Shown: piece by piece, positions 6,161-9,915 of the stretch
Layout: every line of letters starts with the position of its first letter
How positions within the stretch are numbered: the first letter of the stretch is position 1
Assembly: GCA_004558955.1 (NCBI GenBank)
Contig: SFZC01000068.1
Span: 1-9,915 of the forward strand
Source of the DNA: a bacterium
Lineage (GTDB): Bacteria; Cyanobacteriota; Vampirovibrionia; Gastranaerophilales; Gastranaerophilaceae
Reading direction: 5' to 3'
DNA length: 9,915 nt
Position numbers and translations under genes: made by a program
Notes under the pieces: generated by a model
The model's database searches: none
What the model was told of the DNA's origin: nothing
What the model saw: only the letters and a program-made list of their open reading frames with translations

Positions 6161-6202
6161 CCGCCCCGCCCCGCCACACCATACCATACCATACCATACC
6201 AT
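6161..6202. repeat. Pentanucleotide tandem repeat (CCGCC x3, ACACC, ATACC x4)
   Basis: Eight consecutive 5-bp units, each ending in CC, run from 6161 to 6200. On the minus strand they read GGTAT x4, GGTGT, GGCGG x3 and begin at the predicted transcription start of the 92-aa gene. With the first bases of the following ATAAA they create ATG codons at 6202, 6197, 6192, 6187 and 6182, covering all three frames. The frames starting at 6202 and 6192 stop after 26 and 19 codons; the frame at 6197 runs into the 92-aa gene. The repeat is prone to slippage and therefore to length variation. Confidence 0.9.
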
Positions 6203-6208
6203 AAAGGA

Positions 6209-6237
6209 ATTATAGCAAGGGTTTCAGACGTTTTAAA
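6209..6237 (-). promoter_or_regulatory. Extended -10 promoter of the 92-aa gene
   Basis: On the minus strand TTTAAA (6232-6237), a 17-bp spacer and a perfect TATAAT (6209-6214) are preceded by TGC, giving an extended -10 (TGCTATAAT). Transcription should begin near 6202, exactly at the edge of the pentanucleotide repeat. The leader to the ATG at 6080 would be about 120 nt and would include the repeat and a GAAA-loop hairpin at 6137-6153. Confidence 0.65.
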
Positions 6238-6243
6238 TTCAAC

Positions 6244-6438
6244 TTAATATTTTGTAACATTGTTAAGTTTGTGAAGGAAAGAGGGGTAGAAATAATACAA
6301 AGCAAACAGGTCGTCATTCTTTTTCCCCCCCCCTTCGAAATCAAAGATTTCGGTTCCAGCCATACGGCATACAGTTTCACACGGCTCATTCTTCGCCGGT
6401 TCAGCTAGTGCCTGCCAGCGGGGAACATAATCTTTCAA
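6244..6438 (-). CDS. Doubtful small ORF in a GC-richer island (64 codons, TTG start)
   Basis: This open frame reads from a TTG at 6438 to a TAA at 6244-6246. I do not recognise the product. Its first half (KDYVPRWQALAEPAKNEPC, then ETVCRMAGTEIF) looks more protein-like than its second half. The second half crosses a run of nine G (EGGGKKND) and ends in AT-rich, Tyr/Phe-rich codons. A TAGGGG lies 7 nt before the TTG, and on the minus strand TTGCTT-16 bp-TAGAAT (6456-6483) could be a promoter. The frame fits between the divergent promoters of its neighbours. The island is noticeably richer in G+C than its surroundings, so it may be a remnant of a mobile or dispersed repeat rather than a gene. 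A 7-bp inverted repeat (AACTTAA/TTAAGTT, 6241-6269) overlaps the stop. Confidence 0.25.
   Translation of the reverse strand: MKDYVPRWQALAEPAKNEPCETVCRMAGTEIFDFEGGGKKNDDLFALYYFYPSFLHKLNNVTKY
6325..6333. repeat. Nine-C homopolymer tract
   Basis: Nine consecutive C (nine G on the minus strand) lie inside the doubtful 64-codon frame, just after TCATTCTTTTT and before a CGAAATC-AAA-GATTTCG hairpin (6336-6352). On the minus strand, loss of one G would extend the frame to a new stop near the 6200 region, while gain of one would end it within about four codons. Such tracts are slippage-prone and also a common place for sequencing errors. Confidence 0.85.
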
Positions 6439-6469
6439 TGTAAAACCCCTAAATCATTCTATTAACTTA

Positions 6470-6498
6470 TAGACTTTAAGCAAAATAAATTATATAAT
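6470..6498 (+). promoter_or_regulatory. Promoter of the ABC ATPase gene, nearly leaderless
   Basis: TAGACT (6470-6475), a 17-bp spacer and a perfect TATAAT (6493-6498) precede the ATG at 6509 by only 10 bases. Transcription should start at about 6504-6507, leaving a leader of roughly 2-5 nt. The bases CACAACCGAT before the ATG contain no ribosome site. No ATG, GTG or TTG occurs in frame between the ATG and the upstream stop at 6470-6472. Confidence 0.65.
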
Positions 6499-6508
6499 CA
6501 CAACCGAT

Positions 6509-7465
6509 ATGGCATTATTAGAAGTCAAGAATTTGAATTTGGGTTTTCGCAAAGAAAACGAATTTTATCAGGCACTTTACGACATTTCCTTCTGTGTTGA
6601 CAAGGGCGAAATGCTTTCTATCGTTGGCGAATCAGGTTGCGGAAAAACAATGAGTGCCATGAGTATTTTGCGATTAATTCCCAAAACCGCACAAATTACC
6701 TCAGGCGAAATTTTTTACAATGGTGAAAATCTCTTAAAAAAATCACAAAAAGAAATGCAAAATATAAGAGGTTCAAAAATTGCCCTAATTCCACAAGACC
6801 CGATGACTTCTCTAAATCCGCTTTACACAATCGGTGACCAACTATTGGAAATTATAAAAAAACACCAACATCTGCAAGGTGAAAAGGCTATCACAAAGGC
6901 GATAGAAGCCCTTGATGCCGTGCAAATTCCGAGTGCGAAATCGAAACTCGAAAACTATCCGCACGAATTTTCAGGCGGAATGAAGCAAAGAGCAATTATC
7001 GCAATGGCTCTTGCCTGCAATGCGGAAATTCTTATTGCAGACGAGCCGACAACAGCGTTAGACGTGACAATTCAGGCTCAAATTATGAACCTACTCAAAG
7101 ACATTAAACAAGAACAAAACACGGCAATAATCCTAATTACGCACGATTTGGCACTCGTCCGTGAAAATACCGATAATATTGCGGTTATGTATGCGGGAAG
7201 AATTGTTGAAAACGCAACGGGAACAGAATTTTTCAACAATCCGACTCACCCGTATTCAAAAGCCTTGTTAAACTCATTACCGTCAGACAATGCAACAAAA
7301 CTTGCAACAATAAAAGGACAACCGCCAACTATCACGGAACACCTTGAAGGTTGTAAATTCTACCCGAGATGTGAATATTGTATGAATATTTGCAAAGAAA
7401 TCACTCCAAAATCAATCGAAATTTCACCAAACCACAACGTTTCCTGCCATTTGGTAAAGGAGTAA
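6509..7465 (+). CDS. oppD: OppD/DppD-type ATP-binding subunit of a peptide ABC importer
   Basis: This cytoplasmic ATPase subunit would energise uptake of oligopeptides, dipeptides or a related substrate (nickel in NikD). At 318 aa it has the family length. The order of motifs is Walker A GESGCGKT (40-47), Q-loop QDPMTSLNP (96-104), signature FSGGMKQR (154-161, the LSGGQ variant typical of OppD/DppD), Walker B ILIADEPTTALD (174-185) and H-loop ITHD (His212). The HPYSKALLNSLP motif (247-258) follows. A C-terminal Cys set (282, 288, 291, 295, 313) in GCKFYPRCEYCMNIC marks the oligopeptide-transporter C-terminal extension, where some members carry an iron-sulphur cluster. The symbol is a family-level label; the substrate cannot be told. 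Permeases, binding protein and the OppF partner are all absent from the window, so it must pair with subunits encoded elsewhere. Confidence 0.92.
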   Translation: MALLEVKNLNLGFRKENEFYQALYDISFCVDKGEMLSIVGESGCGKTMSAMSILRLIPKTAQITSGEIFYNGENLLKKSQKEMQNIRGSKIALIPQDPMTSLNPLYTIGDQLLEIIKKHQHLQGEKAITKAIEALDAVQIPSAKSKLENYPHEFSGGMKQRAIIAMALACNAEILIADEPTTALDVTIQAQIMNLLKDIKQEQNTAIILITHDLALVRENTDNIAVMYAGRIVENATGTEFFNNPTHPYSKALLNSLPSDNATKLATIKGQPPTITEHLEGCKFYPRCEYCMNICKEITPKSIEISPNHNVSCHLVKE

Positions 7466-7472
7466 ACTTTTT

Positions 7473-7489
7473 GTCAGGCATTTCCTGAC
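7473..7489. other. Small hairpin after the ABC ATPase gene
   Basis: GTCAGG-CATTT-CCTGAC is a perfect 6-bp stem with a 5-base loop that begins 8 bp past the stop. No T-run follows on the plus strand, and T's precede it instead, so it is at best a weak terminator or a 3'-end stabiliser. The rest of 7490-7640 shows no gene or RNA that I recognise; AAACCAA and TTGGTTT arms (about 7563-7592) form a second, wide-looped dyad. Confidence 0.4.
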
Positions 7490-7665
7490 TTGCGGTGAGT
7501 TTGATATATTCGACCCTCGCTTGGATTTTTCCGTTTGTACAAATTTTCTCAATCTTGAAAACCAAAATGCCTTGATGTAAAATTGGTTTGTTAATGCCAA
7601 CTTTAAAACGGCTGCATTACGTTTAATAAAATTTTACGAACATTAAAATAGAAAAGAGTGAGATT

Positions 7666-8322
7666 ATGAAAAAAGAACTTATTTTTCTTGGACCACCTGC
7701 TTGCGGAAAAGGAACTCAAACATCAAAATTGGCAGAACATTTGGGATTTCCTCACATTGACACGGGTTCATTGTTAAGAGCCGAAATTCAAAGCGAATCC
7801 GAAAACGGAAAAATCGCAAAATCCTTCATTGACAAAGGAAACCTTGTTCCGGCGGAACTTGTAGCCTCTATTATTAAAGACAGATTGGCAAAAGAAGATT
7901 GCAAAAACGGCTACATCTTAGACGGTTACCCGAGAAGCGTTGCTCAAGCAGATTTGCTTGAAGAAATCAATGCAGGCATTGACAAAGATGAAAAAACCGA
8001 TTTTAGAGCAATTTATTTTGACCTTAATCAGGACGTTTTGATTTCAAGAATCGTAAACAGACGTTCTTGCCCTGTTTGTGGCGAAATTTACAACTTGAAA
8101 TATAAACCTACAAAAGTTGAAGGTGTTTGTGACAAATGCCACGCAAAATTAACTCAAAGAAAAGACGACACCGAAGAAGTTGCAAAAGCAAGATTTGAAA
8201 CTTATTTCAGAGAAACAGCACCATTGATTGATTATTACAAATCAAGAAATGTTTTGAAAACAATCAATGCAGAAGGTTCTATTGATGAAGTTTGGGTAAG
8301 ACTTTTAGAAGTTATTGATTAA
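7666..8322 (+). CDS. adk: Adenylate kinase (long form, zinc-binding lid)
   Basis: Adk catalyses ATP + AMP = 2 ADP in the cytoplasm and balances adenylate pools. Its 218 aa is the normal long form. The P-loop is GPPACGKGTQ (9-18), the AMP-binding segment is DTGSLLRAE (32-40), and DGYPRSVAQA (86-95) carries the conserved Arg90. The lid domain (about 125-170) has four cysteines, CPVC (135-138) and CDKC (155-158), a structural zinc site, followed by RKDD (165-168) and Arg176. Two small deviations are visible: the usual GPPGAGKGT is GPPACGKGT, replacing a conserved Gly by Ala, and DGFPR is DGYPR. Elsewhere adk often sits in the ribosomal-protein/secY cluster; here it stands alone. The ATG at 7666 is preceded by GAGTGAG (7656-7662), a weak ribosome site, and TAAAAT at 7644-7649 may be its -10 box. 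Confidence 0.97.
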   Translation: MKKELIFLGPPACGKGTQTSKLAEHLGFPHIDTGSLLRAEIQSESENGKIAKSFIDKGNLVPAELVASIIKDRLAKEDCKNGYILDGYPRSVAQADLLEEINAGIDKDEKTDFRAIYFDLNQDVLISRIVNRRSCPVCGEIYNLKYKPTKVEGVCDKCHAKLTQRKDDTEEVAKARFETYFRETAPLIDYYKSRNVLKTINAEGSIDEVWVRLLEVID

Positions 8323-8356
8323 TAAATTTACCTGAACATTTCACATAAAAATAATG

Positions 8357-8387
8357 AAACCGACACGAAAAATGTCGGTTTTATTTT
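8357..8387 (+). terminator. Rho-independent terminator of adk
   Basis: AAACCGACA-CGAAAAA-TGTCGGTTT (stem of 9 pairs, 7-base loop) runs into TTTTATTTT (8379-8387), 34 bp after the adk stop. Confidence 0.88.
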
Positions 8388-8407
8388 GCAAATTTTAAGG
8401 TTAAAAA

Positions 8408-8425
8408 ATTACCCACCTTGGTAAT
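8408..8425. promoter_or_regulatory. Dyad upstream of the histidine kinase gene
   Basis: ATTACC-CACCTT-GGTAAT is a perfect 6-bp inverted repeat with a 6-base centre, about 70 bp before the kinase ATG. It could be an operator or a small hairpin. No convincing promoter stands beside it. The better -10-like boxes are TAGTAT (8443-8448) and TATAAC (8460-8465), both with poor -35 partners. Confidence 0.3.
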
Positions 8426-8492
8426 ATCCATATCTTAAGAATTAGTATAGATTTATCAATATAACAAATACAAAGCAGATAGGTTTAAGCTA

Positions 8493-9767
8493 ATGAAAAT
8501 ACAAAAAAACGCTATCGTCTATTTTACAGTTATTATTTTATTTTACACACTACTGTCACCGGACTTTTTACCAAATGTCGTTTTGCCCCTGAATGATACA
8601 CTTTCAATCGTAATATTTGTTGCAATAAGCGGTTTAACTTTCAGCTACATAAGCGATTTCGAAGCACAAAAACTTGAACAAAAAATAATCCTGCAACATT
8701 CACAAATGGAATCTATTTTGAACAACTCACCAACGATAATGTTTCTGAAAGATTTAAAAGGGCATATCCTAATGGGGAACGACAGATTGGCAGAACTTTT
8801 GAACATTGCCCCAATCAAACTTGTCGGACTTGATGTTTACAACTATTTTGTAATCCCCGAAACCAGCAGAATTGAAGACACAACCGCAATAGAAACAAAA
8901 GAACCCACAAAATTTGAAAGAATTGTAAGTTTCACAAGCGGACACTCAGGTTATTACAGAGGAATTAAAGCCCCCGTTCTTGACTCAAGAGGCAAGGTTT
9001 TCAGTATTGTAGTTATTATGCAGAACATTGATTCTGAACTTGAAAACGAAGAACGCAAGAATACCTTTGTCGCAACCATTGCCCACGACCTTAAAACTCC
9101 GACACTTGCACAAATCAGAGCATTAGACCTGCTTTTGGAAAACACTTTTGGAATACTAAACGAGGAGCAAAAAGAAATCATTACCCAAACAAAAAATTCC
9201 TGTAAATATATGTCAAATCTGATTTTTACAATACTTGATACCTATCTTTTTGACAACGGACAAATTAAAATCAATTACAAACCGTTCAAAATTCAAGAAC
9301 TCGTCACAGAAACCGTTTCCGAGATTTCAAACCTCTTGATAGAAAAAGAACAAAAACTCATAGTTAATTCAAATTTAGAAAATTTATTCATTGAAGCCGA
9401 CAGATTTCAGATAAAAAGAGTTTTGATAAATTTCCTTGCCAATGCGATTTCGCACGGCAATAGAAATTCTCAAATTGAAGTTGATATCACTCTAGAAAAT
9501 TCCGACTTACATTTAAGTGTCAAAAATAAATCAAAATACTTGCCTAAAGAAGACTTATCCCAACTTTATCAAAAATTTAAAACAAAAAGTGTCAGCAAAT
9601 CGACAAAACACGGCATGGGCTTAGGTTTATATTTATCAAAACAAATCATTGATGCTCACAAAGGACACGTTTTTGCAGAAAGTACGCCTGACGGAACTTG
9701 CACGTTTGGTTTCACCTTACCGAAAGCTCCGAAAGTTAAAAACGAAGATGCAAGAATTTTGTTGTAA
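8493..9767 (+). CDS. PAS-domain sensor histidine kinase with degenerate G1 box
   Basis: This membrane-anchored two-component sensor of 424 aa has two N-terminal hydrophobic segments (about 6-21 and 36-53), a short helical linker, and a PAS domain (about 67-180; SPTIMFLKDLKGHILMGND at 79-97 is typical). A HisKA domain follows, with H-box TFVATIAHDLKTP and phospho-acceptor His198. In the ATPase domain the N-box RVLINFLANAISHG (309-322, Asn317) and the G2 box GMGLGLYLSKQIIDAHKGH (374-392) are intact. The G1 box, normally DxGxG, reads N345-K-S-K-Y349, so its Asp and both Gly are missing. CusS-like kinases also have Asn in place of the Asp but keep the Gly. Activity may be altered. No response regulator is adjacent, so the partner is unknown. 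The ATG at 8493 has only a weak AGG 9 nt upstream. A hairpin terminator follows at 9787. Confidence 0.93.
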   Translation: MKIQKNAIVYFTVIILFYTLLSPDFLPNVVLPLNDTLSIVIFVAISGLTFSYISDFEAQKLEQKIILQHSQMESILNNSPTIMFLKDLKGHILMGNDRLAELLNIAPIKLVGLDVYNYFVIPETSRIEDTTAIETKEPTKFERIVSFTSGHSGYYRGIKAPVLDSRGKVFSIVVIMQNIDSELENEERKNTFVATIAHDLKTPTLAQIRALDLLLENTFGILNEEQKEIITQTKNSCKYMSNLIFTILDTYLFDNGQIKINYKPFKIQELVTETVSEISNLLIEKEQKLIVNSNLENLFIEADRFQIKRVLINFLANAISHGNRNSQIEVDITLENSDLHLSVKNKSKYLPKEDLSQLYQKFKTKSVSKSTKHGMGLGLYLSKQIIDAHKGHVFAESTPDGTCTFGFTLPKAPKVKNEDARILL

Positions 9768-9780
9768 AGTTTATCCGTTT

Positions 9781-9814
9781 AAAAGAAGTGGCACGACCTT
9801 TCGGTCGTGCCACT
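9781..9814. terminator. Bidirectional hairpin between two convergent genes
   Basis: A perfect 12-bp stem, AGTGGCACGACC/GGTCGTGCCACT (9787-9798 and 9803-9814), has a TTTC loop (GAAA on the minus strand). The minus-strand reading ends in TCTTTT and is the better terminator, serving the gene ending at 9850. On the plus strand the tail is ATCATATTT, weaker but positioned 19 bp after the histidine kinase stop. Confidence 0.8.
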
Positions 9815-9849
9815 ATCATATTTAGGTGAATTTATTTTCAAAAGTTTTA

Positions 9850-9915
9850 TTACTCTGCGGAAATTTTACCTGCGTTGTAAATACCACGAGCAAGGAAACC
9901 TAATCCGATTGCTCC
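9850..9915 (-). CDS. C-terminal end of an unidentified gene (runs off the right edge)
   Basis: On the minus strand 21 codons end with TAA at 9850-9852, encoding GAIGLGFLARGIYNAGKISAE. The tail is glycine- and alanine-rich, mildly hydrophobic and then polar. I do not recognise the family. Support for a real gene comes from the open frame and from the terminator in the right orientation 36 bp beyond its stop. It converges on the histidine kinase gene. Confidence 0.5.
   Translation of the reverse strand, partial: GAIGLGFLARGIYNAGKISAE

Noticed and set aside
6081..6197. N-terminal extension of the 92-aa protein to the ATG at 6197 as the main start
   Set aside because: It consists of translated pentanucleotide repeat plus leader DNA, while a good AGGTGG site stands before the ATG at 6080; kept only as an alternative in the findings.
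7466..7665. tRNA, riboswitch or small RNA between the ABC gene and adk
   Set aside because: No cloverleaf, T-loop or known riboswitch core could be found; only two small dyads.
8954..9181. Minus-strand open frame inside the histidine kinase gene
   Set aside because: Antisense to the PAS/HisKA region with Ser-rich composition and no start signals.

Overview
The window is an AT-rich bacterial chromosomal segment of mostly single-gene transcription units. Adenine-rich intergenic DNA, individual promoters and stem-loop terminators separate the genes, so no large operon is visible. Recognisable genes are core metabolism (pyruvate phosphate dikinase, adenylate kinase, a uridine-kinase-like P-loop protein), a FliI/SctN-type export ATPase, an oligopeptide-type ABC ATPase and a PAS-containing sensor histidine kinase. 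Two small proteins are of unknown function. The AT-rich anaerobe-type gene content, the PPDK, the zinc-type Adk and a small protein opening with a 'VNFAGN'-like N-terminus make me think of a gut Gastranaerophilales/Melainabacteria-type organism. This is a guess from style; no marker in the window proves it.

Layout. Positions 1-455 (minus) hold the N-terminal part of a uridine-kinase-like protein. Positions 456-835 are intergenic, with a palindrome near the promoter, a degenerate dispersed repeat and the ppdK terminator. Positions 836-3487 (minus) hold ppdK. Positions 3488-3657 are a divergent control region serving ppdK (minus) and fliI (plus). fliI occupies 3658-5004 (plus). Positions 5005-5302 contain a repeat cluster with a long imperfect hairpin. 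Positions 5303-5704 and 5802-6080 (both minus) hold two small unknown genes, each followed by its own terminator. Positions 6081-6508 are the most unusual stretch: a pentanucleotide tandem repeat sits at the predicted transcription start of the 92-aa gene, and a 9-C homopolymer lies in a locally GC-richer island. Positions 6509-7465 (plus) hold an OppD/DppD-type ATPase, 7666-8322 (plus) adk, and 8493-9767 (plus) a histidine kinase. Positions 9850-9915 (minus) are the last codons of an unidentified convergent gene.

How the parts relate. There is no sign that these genes form one pathway. PPDK and Adk are linked biochemically, since PPDK releases or consumes AMP and Adk interconverts AMP, ADP and ATP, but they are not co-transcribed. 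The FliI homologue has no export or flagellar partners here, the ABC ATPase has no permease, and the histidine kinase has no response regulator. All three are orphans within the window.

The most notable observations are these: (1) fliI, and almost certainly the ABC ATPase, have a consensus -10 box so close to the ATG that their mRNAs should be leaderless, while ppdK and the small genes have ordinary Shine-Dalgarno sites; (2) a 5-bp tandem repeat places overlapping ATGs in all three frames at the predicted mRNA 5' end of a small gene; (3) the histidine kinase has a degenerate G1 (DxGxG) box; (4) a diverged repeat family is shared by two distant intergenic regions. I did not find a recognisable new defence or mobile system.
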